A stretch of 64,000 bases of DNA from Halopelagius fulvigenes (GCF_042662625.1 NZ_JBHSXH010000009.1:62001-126000), one strand, 5' to 3'. Shown: positions 26,114 to 35,410, counted from the stretch's first letter. The notes: generated from the letters alone by a model not told the origin. A program made the numbers and translations.

Positions 26114-27088
26114 TCACCCGCCCTCCCGGTCGTCGAGTGCGTCGCGGACGAACGTACAGAGGTCGTACGCTCGTCGGGCGACTGCCTCGGCGTCGAGGGG
26201 GTCTGCGGGCTCGACGCCGCCGACGTGGGCGTCGAGGTGCGAGCGCTGAACGTGTAGCGCTCGCAGGTACGACGCCGCGTTCACGAGGTGATACAGCGGT
26301 CGCCGCCGTTCGAACCCCCGCGGGAGGGGTCGAATGGACTCGTACGCGTTCCGGAACGCGGCGGGGGAGACGCCGTCCGTCGGCGTCGGGTCGATGCCGA
26401 ACACCGGAACGACCGTCCGGAGGTAGTCCCACTCGCCGGGCCCCACGAGCGCGTGCTCGAAGTCAATGACGCGGGTTACCTCGCTCCCCGCGACGCCGAC
26501 GTGGTCCGGGAGGTAGTTCCCGTGCAGGAGCGTCGAATCTTCGACCGCATCGAGTCGCTCGGCGTTCTCGCGGACGACCGACCGAACTTCGCGGGCGACG
26601 TCGCCGTATCCGACAGCGTCGAGGTACGACGCCCGGTCGCTCAGTACCTCACAGAGCGTCTCGCTCCACCGGTCGTCGTTCGAGTGCGTCACGCCCTCCG
26701 GTCCGGCGCGGACGCGGCCGGTCGCTCGGAAGTCCTCGGCCGCCGATCGGTGGAGGGCGGCTAGTCCGCGCCCCATCGCTAGAACCCGCGCCTCCGTGAG
26801 CGGAGGGTCCGCGGGCACGTCGTCGCACCACTCCGTGACGAAGTGGTCGTCTCCCGACGCGAGAACGCGCGGGACGGGCACGGGCGTCTCGGCGGCGACG
26901 TACCGGAGGACGGCCGCCTCCTTCGCGGGGTCGGCGGTCGGCCCCCGCGCGACCTTACAGACGGCGCGCCGCCCGTCGAACGTCACCTCGTAGACCGCGT
27001 GCGGCGGGACGGCGTGGAGTTCTCTCCCGACGGTCGCGGCGGAGTCGTGCGATTGGAGGGCGTCTCGAACGGCGTCTTTCGGTGACAT
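26114..27088 (-). CDS. Aminoglycoside-phosphotransferase-fold protein with altered catalytic loop
   Basis: 324 aa, APH/choline-kinase-type fold: the Lys of AVCKVARG in the N-lobe, hinge FVTEWCDD, catalytic-loop region LLHGNYLPDHVGV, and a DFG-equivalent VIDFEHALVGPGEWD. The normal Brenner motif is HGDxxxxN; here the Asp is Asn and the Asn is His, while the later metal-binding Asp (VIDFE) is kept. The protein may be a weak or inactive kinase, or use another base. The substrate is unknown; there is no reason from context to think of antibiotic resistance. Confidence 0.8.
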   Translation of the reverse strand: MSPKDAVRDALQSHDSAATVGRELHAVPPHAVYEVTFDGRRAVCKVARGPTADPAKEAAVLRYVAAETPVPVPRVLASGDDHFVTEWCDDVPADPPLTEARVLAMGRGLAALHRSAAEDFRATGRVRAGPEGVTHSNDDRWSETLCEVLSDRASYLDAVGYGDVAREVRSVVRENAERLDAVEDSTLLHGNYLPDHVGVAGSEVTRVIDFEHALVGPGEWDYLRTVVPVFGIDPTPTDGVSPAAFRNAYESIRPLPRGFERRRPLYHLVNAASYLRALHVQRSHLDAHVGGVEPADPLDAEAVARRAYDLCTFVRDALDDREGG

Positions 27089-27270
27089 GCTGCGGTCGTG
27101 TGACGAACGAGGACCGAAGTCCGCACGGACGTATTGGTCGGGCTACGATAAAACCGGCCGTCCGTTCGGGCGCGGCGGTGACGCGACGGGGGCGACGAAG
27201 CGGACGGAGACGAGGCTGGGGGCGGTGGCGAGAGGAGAGAAGAGAGGGGCCGACTAGACGCGGACGCGCC

Positions 27271-29043
27271 TCAGTCGTCGGACGGCATCGGCGTGTCGTC
27301 GGGGTACGCCGGGGCGGGACTGGACGCCATGTCGTCGTCCTCGGCGTACGGGTACCACGTCATCTTCGTGTTGTGCATCATCGGGTCCTCGTAGTCGGTC
27401 TCCTCGGGTTCGACGAGTTCGGCCAGGTCGTCCTCGTCCGTGCGGGAGACGAACTCGCGGAAGGACTCGCCGTCCTCGCGCGCCTCGTCGAAGTTCTCGA
27501 GGAGGTTCTTGATGGCGCCGGGAACCTCGTCCACGGGGACGCGTTGGGTGACCCACTGGGCGAACTGCGGTTCCTCGCCGAGGCCGCCGCCCAGACCGAT
27601 GTCGAGGGCTTCGACCGCTTCGCCGTCCTTCCGGGTCTTCATGCCACGGAGGCTCACGTCGGCAATCTGCGGCTGCGCGCAGGAGGCGGTGCAGCCCGAG
27701 AGGTGGATGTGGAACTCGTCGGTGCCCTCGGGGAGTTCGGCGTTCTCCTTCAGCCAGCGAGCGTAGCGCACCTGCCGGTTCTTCGTCTCCACGATGGAGA
27801 GCGAGCAGAACTCCGTGCCCGTGCAGGCGACGGACCCGCGCATGAACGGCGAGGGGTCGGGCGAGTAGTGTTCGAGCAGGTCCTCTTCGAGGAACGCGTC
27901 GAGGTCCTCCTCGGGCACGTCGGTGACGATGACGTTCTGACGCTGCGTGAGTCGGACCTCGCCGGAGCCGTACTCCTCGGCGAGGTCGGCGAGTTTGAGG
28001 ACGTCCTCGGCGCCCATCCGGCCGACGAGGACGTTGAGGCCGACGAAGTAGTTGCCGTCCTTCTGCTCGTGGACGCCGATGAGGTCGTTGCGGCCGCCGT
28101 TGCCGGCGTTGTACGTGTACTCCTCGCGGACGTCGCGTCCGGCGGTGTGGAGCTCGAAGTCCACGAACTCCTCTTGGAGGACGTCGCGGACCTTCTCGGG
28201 GCCCCACTCGTCGACGAGGAACTTGATGCGGGCGTTGTAGCGGTCCTCGCGGTCGCCGTACTCGCGGAAGAGAGCGGAGAGGCCGCCGGCCACCTCGGGG
28301 ACGTTCTCCTCTGCGACCCACACGTCGATGTCGCGGGCGAAGCGCTCCTCGTTGCGGGCGAGGCCGCCGCCGACCCGGACGTTGAAGCCGACGACTTCCT
28401 CGCCGTCTATCTCCTTGTACGCCGGTTCGAAGGCGAGGTCGTTGATGTCGCCCTGCCCGGACCCGTCGGGCGACCCGGTGACCGACACCTTCCACTTCCG
28501 CGGGAGGTTCGAGTGGTCGTCGTTGCCCTTGAACTCCTCGTTGAGTTCGTGGATGACGGGCCACGCATCGATGACCTCCTCGGCGTCCTTGCCCGCGACG
28601 GGGTTGCCGACGATGTTCCGCCAGGAGTCACCGCAGGCCTGCTGGGTGGACATGCCGTTCTCCTCCAGTTTCTCGAAGATGTCCGGCACGTCCTCGATGT
28701 TTATCCAGTGCAGTTGGATGGACTGTCGGGTCGTGAAGTCGGCGTAGGCGTCGCCGAAGATGGGGTTCGTGCCCGGTCCGGTCGCGTACTCCTCGGCTAT
28801 CTCGCCGACGACGCGCAGTTGCCCCGGTTCGAGGACGCCGTTCGGCGTCCCGATGCGCATCATGAAGTATGACTCCTGCCCGTTCCGCTGGTGGTACAGG
28901 CCCCACCACTTGAACCGCTCGAACCACGCGTCGTGTTCGTCGTCGGGGATGGCGTCCCACCCCTCCTCCGCGAACCTGAACAGGTGTTCGCGTATCTCGT
29001 TCCCATACACCTCTGACTTCCAGCGTTCGACGTCCGTAGGCAT
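27271..29043 (-). CDS. Ferredoxin-dependent siroheme nitrite/sulfite reductase
   Basis: 590 aa with duplicated ferredoxin-like and siroheme halves: ADFTTRQSIQLHWI in the first half, LTQRQNVIVTDV in the second, and the 4Fe-4S/siroheme ligands CTGTEFC (near residue 407) and GCTASC (near 451). It reduces nitrite or sulfite by six electrons from ferredoxin. The sequence reads like haloarchaeal assimilatory nitrite reductases (NirA/NasD type), but no nitrate transporter or reductase gene is beside it, so sulfite remains possible. The last ~40 residues are an acidic Pro/Asp tail. Confidence 0.88.
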   Translation of the reverse strand: MPTDVERWKSEVYGNEIREHLFRFAEEGWDAIPDDEHDAWFERFKWWGLYHQRNGQESYFMMRIGTPNGVLEPGQLRVVGEIAEEYATGPGTNPIFGDAYADFTTRQSIQLHWINIEDVPDIFEKLEENGMSTQQACGDSWRNIVGNPVAGKDAEEVIDAWPVIHELNEEFKGNDDHSNLPRKWKVSVTGSPDGSGQGDINDLAFEPAYKEIDGEEVVGFNVRVGGGLARNEERFARDIDVWVAEENVPEVAGGLSALFREYGDREDRYNARIKFLVDEWGPEKVRDVLQEEFVDFELHTAGRDVREEYTYNAGNGGRNDLIGVHEQKDGNYFVGLNVLVGRMGAEDVLKLADLAEEYGSGEVRLTQRQNVIVTDVPEEDLDAFLEEDLLEHYSPDPSPFMRGSVACTGTEFCSLSIVETKNRQVRYARWLKENAELPEGTDEFHIHLSGCTASCAQPQIADVSLRGMKTRKDGEAVEALDIGLGGGLGEEPQFAQWVTQRVPVDEVPGAIKNLLENFDEAREDGESFREFVSRTDEDDLAELVEPEETDYEDPMMHNTKMTWYPYAEDDDMASSPAPAYPDDTPMPSDD

Positions 29044-29131
29044 TTGTCTACGTCTACATTCGTGTGGACACTCAAAGACCGACGCGTGCCGTCAACCCTT
29101 CCCGGTGCTTCCAAATACAGGAAAATACTGC

Positions 29132-29446
29132 CTAATTCTCGACTCCGGTGGGTTTGAGCACTCCCTCGCGGTCGATATCGACGAATTCGCCGTCGAGAAT
29201 CTTGCCGACCGGTACCCATCCGGTCGTCCCCTTCTCGCCGCAAGCGATGCACTGGCCGTACACGCGCGCTTCGATGGTCCGGCCGTCCACGCCGACCTCG
29301 ACGATGCCCTCGACGACCATATCGGGGAGTTCGCATCGGCAGAAATCCGAGTCCACGAACCGCCACAGTTCGCTCACGCTCACCTTGCGGTCGTCGTTCA
29401 CGGAGACCCACGCGCCGTCGTCGAGGACGCGAAGAGCGACTGTCAT
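29132..29446 (-). CDS. Small protein with CxC and CxxC pairs, function unknown
   Basis: 104 aa from the ATG at 29446. It carries FCRCELP near residue 35 and QCIACGEKG near residue 65, a possible zinc site, between strands typical of a small beta-fold (MTVALRVLDDGAWVSVNDD, VEGIVEVGVDGRTIEARVYG). It lies upstream of the siroheme reductase gene on the same strand, 88 bases apart. Conserved-looking; role unknown. Confidence 0.65.
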   Translation of the reverse strand: MTVALRVLDDGAWVSVNDDRKVSVSELWRFVDSDFCRCELPDMVVEGIVEVGVDGRTIEARVYGQCIACGEKGTTGWVPVGKILDGEFVDIDREGVLKPTGVEN

Positions 29447-29664
29447 ACCTACTCGTACGCGCCCGAGACACCCTACTTTGACGGCGCGAGCAATCCCCGT
29501 CCCGGTTGACGACGAGAGGGTTCGTGACAATCCGGCCGGAGGCTGGCGATTATCCCCGATCTGTCGCGTATGAGAAAGGGGCAACTGATTCCGGTAGTCG
29601 GGAGTGCAGGTACACATTACAGAGGAAGCGCGCTTTAACCGTGTGGCAACCGAAGGGTGGTTCG

Positions 29665-29763
29665 ATGACCGACCGTCACGACACAGACACGGGGCGTCGC
29701 CAGCACGCATCGGCCGACGTCGCGCCGGAACTGTACGACCTCGACACGGAGGCCGAGCGATGA
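29665..29763 (+). CDS. Very small protein, first gene of a two-gene unit
   Basis: 32 aa: ATG at 29665, composition rich in Asp/His/Arg (begins MTDRHDTDTGRR). Its stop overlaps the next ATG (ATGA), which supports translation and coupling. A TATA-like GCTTTAAC at about 29632-29639 lies ~26-33 bases upstream. No function can be read. Confidence 0.45.
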   Translation: MTDRHDTDTGRRQHASADVAPELYDLDTEAER

Positions 29764-29930
29764 CTCGGACCCGTATCGAGACGGACGGCGACGAGATAGA
29801 CGACGAAGAACCGGCCGCCGACGCCGACTCGGAGGCGGTCGAGAACGACTACGACCACCTCAAGTCCCTCGACGACGGTGCGGGCTGCACCGAAGTCTGG
29901 GAGCACCTCTCCGAGAACCGCGACGACTGA
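29760..29930 (+). CDS. Small acidic protein, second gene of a two-gene unit
   Basis: 56 aa, strongly acidic N-terminal half (DGDEIDDEEPAADADSE) and a distinct C-terminal end with DYDHLKSLDDGAGCTEVWEHLSE. The latter looks like a conserved core with one Cys and one Trp. The ATG overlaps the preceding stop codon by four bases. Function unknown. Confidence 0.6.
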   Translation: MTRTRIETDGDEIDDEEPAADADSEAVENDYDHLKSLDDGAGCTEVWEHLSENRDD

Positions 29931-30023
29931 CTCTCCGACCCTTCTGCGTCTCTCGGGTTTTGCGCAACGTTCGCAACAGACGGGGAGGCTTTTGGTGACC
30001 GATTCGTTACTCGAACCCAGACG

Positions 30024-30716
30024 ATGACGGACGATAACAGGCCGCCGGCCGATTCGGGGGACGAGCCCGCGCTACCGGCCGACAGGGAGGAACCGGTCGG
30101 CGAACCCGTCGTCCGAGCGGACCCCGCCATCACCGGGCACAGGGCGCACGAAGCCGTCGGCTTCGACCCGGACGACCCCGAGAGCGTCTCACTCGCCGCC
30201 GAGACTGTTCGGGCGTTCTCCGAGAACACCGTCGGCGCGGAGGACAACGTGTACATGCTCCGCGGCGCGGCGGCGTGTGCGGCCCTCGTCCGCGGCGTCG
30301 GGTCGTACAAGGAGGCGGCCGAACGCGCCGGCGGCGACGTTTCGGTGTCGTTCATCCGCAAGTGGGCCCGGGTCCACGACCTGCCGCAGGGTATCCGCCG
30401 GCACGTCGCCCGCGGCCACATCGCGCCGACGGCGGCGAAGCACATCGCCCGCGTCCCCGGTCCCGACCGGTTCGACATCGCGTGGGCGGTCATCGACGGC
30501 GACCTGACCGTCCGGGAGGTTCGACAGGTCGCGAGCGAGGTGAACGACGGTCGGCCCGTCGCCGAGGCGTTGGCCGACCGGGACGTCCAACTCGGCCGAC
30601 TCGAACTGTCGCTCCCGCCGGACGTGTACCGCGAACTCCGGCGGCGCGCGTCGATAGAGAACCGCACGCCCGGCGACTTGGTCGCCGAGGTGTTGGACGA
30701 CTACTTCTTCGGCTGA
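30024..30716 (+). CDS. ParB-like HTH protein with ribbon-helix-helix-like C-terminus (DUF7119-like)
   Basis: 230 aa. The acidic N-terminus is followed by a ParB/KorB-like helical DNA-binding region (about residues 95-175): GSYKEAAERAGGDVSVSFIRKWARVHDLP, GIRRHVARGHIAPTAAKHIARV, and a final LTVREVRQVASEV. The last ~40 residues (LELSLPPDVYRELRRRASIENRTPGDLVAEVLDDYF) have the strand-helix-helix form of ribbon-helix-helix proteins. No N-terminal CTPase domain of ParB is evident, so it is probably a transcriptional regulator and not a segregation protein. Its 3' end overlaps the convergent M20 peptidase gene by 16 bases. Confidence 0.78.
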   Translation: MTDDNRPPADSGDEPALPADREEPVGEPVVRADPAITGHRAHEAVGFDPDDPESVSLAAETVRAFSENTVGAEDNVYMLRGAAACAALVRGVGSYKEAAERAGGDVSVSFIRKWARVHDLPQGIRRHVARGHIAPTAAKHIARVPGPDRFDIAWAVIDGDLTVREVRQVASEVNDGRPVAEALADRDVQLGRLELSLPPDVYRELRRRASIENRTPGDLVAEVLDDYFFG

Positions 30717-31987
30717 AGGAAGTTCGCGGCCGCCTCGGTCAGCGTCTCGCGCACCGTCTCCACCTCCGCCCACGAAATCGTCTCGTCGGGGAAGTGCGCC
30801 TGTTCGACGGTCCCCGGTCCGTACAGCACCGTCGGGATGCCCGCCGCGACGTAGTGACGCGAGTCCGCGCCGTACGTCGCGTCCGTCGGGTCGGTGTCCC
30901 CGTGTCCGGTCGCCGCCATCGCGTCCCGAAGCGCCCGAACCACCGGTTCGTCGGCGTCGATCTCGGCGGGTTCGAACTGAATCGAGAACCGCTCGAACGT
31001 CGGCGGGTGCTCGCGCAACCACTCGTCGGCCGCCGCGACTTCGTCCAGTCGCTCCTCGAAGGCGTCTTCCACCTCCGCGACGGTTTCGCCCGGCGCGACG
31101 CCGAGACGCCACTCCGCCGTCAGCGTTCCCGCGACGCTGGACGCCCACGCGCCCGCCTCGACCCGCCCGACGCATATCGGCCACGGAACCGGGTACTCCT
31201 CGTAGAGGGGGTGTTCGACGGTCTCCCCGCGTTCGGCTTCGAGTTCGAAAAAGGCCGCGCGTATCCGCTCGAAGTGCGGAAGCACGTCCTCGCCGCGCCA
31301 CCGCGTCGCCGCGTGGGCCGATCGGCCGCGGATTCGGAGGCGCTTCATCACCGTCCCCTCCGTGGCGGTGACGACGCGCCGTTCGGTCGGTTCCGCGACG
31401 ATGGCGGCGTCGCGGTCGAACGGGTACGGGTCGTCGAGTGCGGCCGCCGCCGCGCCGATGCCGCCCTCCTCCTCGCCGACGACGCTCTCGACGACGATTC
31501 GGCCGTCGAGTTCTGCCTCACCCGTTTCGACCCGCGCCTTCAGGTCGCGCGCCGCGAACACGCACGCGCCCACCGCCGACTTCATGTCCGCCGCGCCGCG
31601 GGCGGTGAGCGTCGTCTCCCCGCCGTCCTCGGACCAGACGGGGTCGAACGGGTCCGCAGTCCAGTTCTCCGCGTCGGCGGGAACCACGTCCACGTGGCCG
31701 TTCAAGACGAGCGTCGGCCCGGCCTCGGGGGTGCCGAACTCGAACACGCCCGCGACACTCGGTCTCCCCGAAGCGTCGATTTCGGCGGGGTCGTCCGGGA
31801 ACGACGGGTGGTCGGCCAGTCGTTCGGCGTCGGCGGTCCACTCGTACGTCTCGAAGCCGAAGGCGTCCAACTGCCGTTTCAGCCACCGTTGGGCTTCGAG
31901 TTCGTCGCCCCCGGTGGTGTCGAACCGGAGGAGTCGGTCCACGAACGACCCGAGTTCGGTATCCGCCGGGGCGGAGTGTTCGCTCAT
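30701..31987 (-). CDS. M20-family metallopeptidase (ArgE/DapE/aminoacylase type)
   Basis: 428 aa. Zinc-site motifs are visible in order: NGHVDVVP, GAADMKSAVG, catalytic VVGEEEGG, then AIVAEPT and the C-terminal EQAHFPDE. The dimerisation-domain insert follows the usual place (KRLRIRGRSAHAATRWRGEDV). The enzyme should hydrolyse an N-acyl amino acid or a small peptide in the cytosol; the exact substrate is not evident, so ArgE, DapE or aminoacylase cannot be separated. It overlaps the convergent ParB-like gene at its 3' end. Confidence 0.88.
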   Translation of the reverse strand: MSEHSAPADTELGSFVDRLLRFDTTGGDELEAQRWLKRQLDAFGFETYEWTADAERLADHPSFPDDPAEIDASGRPSVAGVFEFGTPEAGPTLVLNGHVDVVPADAENWTADPFDPVWSEDGGETTLTARGAADMKSAVGACVFAARDLKARVETGEAELDGRIVVESVVGEEEGGIGAAAAALDDPYPFDRDAAIVAEPTERRVVTATEGTVMKRLRIRGRSAHAATRWRGEDVLPHFERIRAAFFELEAERGETVEHPLYEEYPVPWPICVGRVEAGAWASSVAGTLTAEWRLGVAPGETVAEVEDAFEERLDEVAAADEWLREHPPTFERFSIQFEPAEIDADEPVVRALRDAMAATGHGDTDPTDATYGADSRHYVAAGIPTVLYGPGTVEQAHFPDETISWAEVETVRETLTEAAANFLQPKK

Positions 31988-32035
31988 AGTCGCACGACGC
32001 GGCGGAGGACAAAGAGCGTGCAGGACGAGAGTAAA

Positions 32036-32044
32036 CGCTTATGA
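32036..32044 (+). promoter_or_regulatory. Candidate TATA element for tRNA-Lys
   Basis: CGCTTATGA, 26-34 bases upstream of the tRNA 5' end, the expected distance for an archaeal promoter. Confidence 0.4.
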
Positions 32045-32069
32045 CTGCCCACCAGTAAGGTCACGACGA

Positions 32070-32121
<52 letters not shown>

Positions 32122-32143
<22 letters not shown>

Positions 32144-32254
32144 TTTTCCTGCGAACGAAATGAGCAGTGAAAACGCCACGGAGGACTTGAACTAGGGAGC
32201 GACGCGAACGAAGTGAGCGGAGCGAGTGAGGTTCAACGTCCCTCCCGGCCCGTT
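32122..32254. repeat. Direct repeat of the tRNA-Lys 3' end, with an inverted piece between
   Basis: The tRNA 3' end plus two bases (32122-32145) recurs at 32230-32254 with one extra C. A short inverted copy (GGACTTGAAC) lies between, at about 32180-32190. The copy includes the T-arm and acceptor strand, the part commonly duplicated when elements integrate into tRNA genes. Confidence 0.75.
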
Positions 32255-32396
32255 CTCATCGTTCACCGACGACCGAACTCGGCGCACCGGGCAGAACCGT
32301 CAACCGGCCGCCGGTCGTACCGCCGCTATGGTCACGGACTACCGTCGCGCGCACCGTCCCGCGAACCGAACCGCAGACGCCGAGAGACAGGCGTAG

Positions 32397-32675
32397 ATGC
32401 CGAGTTTCTTCGACTCCGGCCACGGGTTCATGTCGTCGCTCGACGAGATAGTCATCATGCTCACCGCCGTCGTGCTTCTCACGATGATCGGCGCGGTCGT
32501 GGAGTACCTCCGCGACTCCGACGGGTGGTCCGTCCTGGGGGCACTGCTCGGCTACCTCGTCGCCGTCGTCTTCCTCGCGCCGCCGGCGTTCGCGGGCGAG
32601 TGGCACTACGCCATCATCGCCGCGGTTCCCGTCTTCGTCGTCGTCTACCTCTACAAAGGGCGGCACGAGCGGTGA
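32397..32675 (+). CDS. Small three-helix membrane protein
   Basis: 92 aa. Three hydrophobic segments are evident: about residues 16-38 (EIVIMLTAVVLLTMIGAVV), 44-66 and 69-87, with the charged end YKGRHER facing the cytosol. Start at the ATG at 32397. No known family recognised. Confidence 0.65.
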   Translation: MPSFFDSGHGFMSSLDEIVIMLTAVVLLTMIGAVVEYLRDSDGWSVLGALLGYLVAVVFLAPPAFAGEWHYAIIAAVPVFVVVYLYKGRHER

Positions 32676-32947
32676 GTGTTCGCGCCTATCTGCTCGGTCG
32701 TTAGCGACGATACCGCGGCAGTGCCGGGGCTGAAACGAGAAGGGCACGGCTGAACTCACGCTGTCGGCTCCGTTGAAATCCTCACGGGTGACCGGTTTCG
32801 ACTGTCGTATCGAATACGGGGCGCGTATCAGTCGTCGGTTCAGCGCTCGATGTGGGCGCTAATCGAATCGCTCGACGGAGGTGATCGATGTACCATCGGG
32901 CCTGCGAGCGAGCTATCGTTAAGCAGTTGTCAGCTATACATCGTACG

Positions 32948-33415
32948 ATGACCGCCGAATCGAATCCACTACTCGAACGGTTAGACGCGTTCGTTGGGGA
33001 ATGGGAGATGGGAATGTCGATCAATGGCCAGACGCATACGGGTGCACGTGCGAGGTTCGAATGGATAGAGGACGGGGCCTTCCTTGCGTATCGCGGAGAG
33101 GCAGGGAACACGTCTGAAATGACCACCGAAATAGGTGAAAACTCACCGCTCCCCACCGTCTCGATTATCGGAGTAGACGATTCAAACGAGCAGTTTACGA
33201 TGCTCTATTCGGATGCTCGCGGTGTCTTTCGCGTGTATCAAATGGCTCTGAGCGACGGCAAGTGGGAACTCTGGCGGGAGGCACCGGGGTTCTCACAGCG
33301 TTTTACTGGGGCACTCAGCGACGACGGCGATACAATCACCGGTACGTGGGAGAAGTCAGAGGATGGTACTGAATGGGAGCACGATTTCGACCTGACGTAT
33401 ACGAAAGTCAGATAG
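32948..33415 (+). CDS. DUF1579-like protein, lower GC than neighbours
   Basis: 155 aa from the ATG at 32948 (an upstream ATG at 32888 adds 20 unlikely residues). NPLLERLDAFVGEWEMGMS, FEWIEDGAFLAYR, YSDARGVFRVYQM and DDGDTITGTWEKSEDG fit the lipocalin-like DUF1579 fold of about 150 residues. The gene uses more A/T at third positions than the rest of the window, and the flanks (32800-33500) are also AT-richer, which suggests recent arrival from another source. Function unknown. Confidence 0.75.
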   Translation: MTAESNPLLERLDAFVGEWEMGMSINGQTHTGARARFEWIEDGAFLAYRGEAGNTSEMTTEIGENSPLPTVSIIGVDDSNEQFTMLYSDARGVFRVYQMALSDGKWELWREAPGFSQRFTGALSDDGDTITGTWEKSEDGTEWEHDFDLTYTKVR

Positions 33416-33610
33416 CGGATCGGCCCGAGAGGCCGGAATAGTCTCAGTGACGCCGGAAATATGCCGAGATAAAGGGAGCTGAACTACTGTTCTCTTCGCA
33501 CGCCGACGTAGCGGTCGGTTCGGCACCGGTCGGACGAAATAAACGAGGTCTCCGTGAGAGGCGTATCCCGTTCTGAGTGCCCTAAAAAGAGGAAGACCGC
33601 CGTGCCGTTA

Positions 33611-35410
33611 CTATTCGAGGTCCAGCAACTCGGCTATCTCGTCTAAGTACTCGCCGTACACCGACAGGGCGGACTCGATGGGTTCGGGAGACGCCATGTC
33701 CACGCCCGCCGTCTCCAACACCTCGATGGGGTACTTCGACCCGCCGAGGGCGAGTGCCTCGCGGTAGTCCGCGGCGGCGTCCTCGCCTTCTTCGAGGATG
33801 CGTTCGACGATGGCGACGGCCGCCGAGATGCCCGTCGAGTACTGGTAGACGTAGTAGTTGTAGTAGAAGTGCGGGATGCGCATCCACTCGCGGGCGATTC
33901 GGTCGTCCGTCTCGGCGGGGTCGTAGAACTCCGCCTTCAGGTCGCCGTACATCTCGTCGAGTCGGTCCGGCGTGAGCGCGCCGCCCTCCTCGCTTATCTC
34001 GTGCATCCGCAGTTCGAAGTCCGCGAACATCGTCTGGCGGTACAGCGTCGAACGGAACCGTTCGAGGTACTCGTCTAAGACGTGCGTGCGGAGTTCGTCG
34101 TCCTCGGCGTTCTCCAGGAGGTAGTGCGTCAGGAGCGTCTCGTTGACCGTCGAGGCGACTTCGGCGACGAAGATCTCGTAGTCGGCGTACTGCCAGGGTT
34201 GCTCCTCCTTCGCCAACTCCGAGTGCATCGAGTGGCCGAGTTCGTGGGCCAAGGTGAACATCGAGGCGATGTCGTCCTGGTAGTTCATCATGATGAACGG
34301 TTGGGTGTCGTACGTCCCCGAGGAGAACGCGCCCGCGCGCTTGCCGCGATTCTCGTAGACGTCCACCCAGCGGGACTCCAAGCCCTCCGCGAGGCGTTCT
34401 TGGTACTCCTCGCCGAGGGGCGCGACGGCCTCGACGATGTACTCCTTCGCCTCCTCGTAGGTGATTTCGGGACCCTCCTCGCCCGTCAGCGACATGTAGA
34501 GGTCCCACATCTGGAGGTCTTCGACGTCGAGTGCCTCCCGCTTCAGTTCGGCGTGGCGGTGGAGGTAATCGAGGTTGTCGCGGACGGTTCCGAGCAGGTT
34601 GTCGTACACCTCGACGGGGACGTTCGGGCCGTCGAGGGCGGCTTCGCGGGCGGTGTCGTAGTTCCGCGCTCTGGCGTACTTCACGTCCTTCTTGACGCTG
34701 TTCTTCAGCGCCGTCCCGACGGAGTTGCGCACGTCCTCCCACTCGTCGTAGAACTGCTCGTACACCTCGCGGCGGAACTCGCGGTTCGAGTGCTTCTGGA
34801 GCTTCATGAAGTTGCCCTGCGATATCTCGATCTCCTCGCCCTCGGGGCTCTCGACGGTGGGGAACGTCATGTCCGCGTTCGAGAGCATGTTGTAGATGTC
34901 GCTCGACGCGCCCGCCACCTCGCCCAACTCCGCGAGGAGTTCCTCGACTTCGGCGGAGCGAGTGTGGGGCTTCATGCGGAGGACGTCATCGAAGAAGTGC
35001 TCGTACTCGGCCAGTTCGGGCACCTCCTCGACGAACGCCTCGACGTCGGACTCGTCGAGTTCCTGCAGTTCCGGTTCGACGAAGCTGGCCGCCGAGGACG
35101 CCTGCGACGCCAGCGACTGCGCTTTCGTCGAGAGCGCTTGGTACTCCTGATTTCGGGTGTCCTCCGCGCTCCGGAGGCTGGCGTAGTTCGCCACCTTCGA
35201 CACGTCGCGCATGATGTCCTCCTGCAGTTCGAGCAGTTCGAGCAGGGTTTCGGGGCTCTCGGTGACGCGGCCCTCGTAGGCCGAGAGGTCGTCGAGACGC
35301 TCTCTGACGTCCTCGAACGCCGCCTCCCACTCGTCGTCGCTGGCGTAGATGTCCTCGACGTCCCACTTGTACTCTCGCTCGATTTCGCTCCGCTCGGGAA
35401 CCGAACTCAT
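33611..35410 (-). CDS. pepF: Oligoendopeptidase F (M3 family)
   Basis: 599 aa from the ATG at 35410 (the frame opens at a GTG four codons upstream). The zinc motif H389-E-L-G-H393 lies in FTLAHELGHSMHSELA, with the downstream Glu in VAEVASTVNETLL and a C-terminal HFYYNYYVYQYSTG that matches PepF proteins. It should cut short peptides in the cytosol. The length of about 600 residues is normal for the family. Confidence 0.95.
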   Translation of the reverse strand: MSSVPERSEIEREYKWDVEDIYASDDEWEAAFEDVRERLDDLSAYEGRVTESPETLLELLELQEDIMRDVSKVANYASLRSAEDTRNQEYQALSTKAQSLASQASSAASFVEPELQELDESDVEAFVEEVPELAEYEHFFDDVLRMKPHTRSAEVEELLAELGEVAGASSDIYNMLSNADMTFPTVESPEGEEIEISQGNFMKLQKHSNREFRREVYEQFYDEWEDVRNSVGTALKNSVKKDVKYARARNYDTAREAALDGPNVPVEVYDNLLGTVRDNLDYLHRHAELKREALDVEDLQMWDLYMSLTGEEGPEITYEEAKEYIVEAVAPLGEEYQERLAEGLESRWVDVYENRGKRAGAFSSGTYDTQPFIMMNYQDDIASMFTLAHELGHSMHSELAKEEQPWQYADYEIFVAEVASTVNETLLTHYLLENAEDDELRTHVLDEYLERFRSTLYRQTMFADFELRMHEISEEGGALTPDRLDEMYGDLKAEFYDPAETDDRIAREWMRIPHFYYNYYVYQYSTGISAAVAIVERILEEGEDAAADYREALALGGSKYPIEVLETAGVDMASPEPIESALSVYGEYLDEIAELLDLE

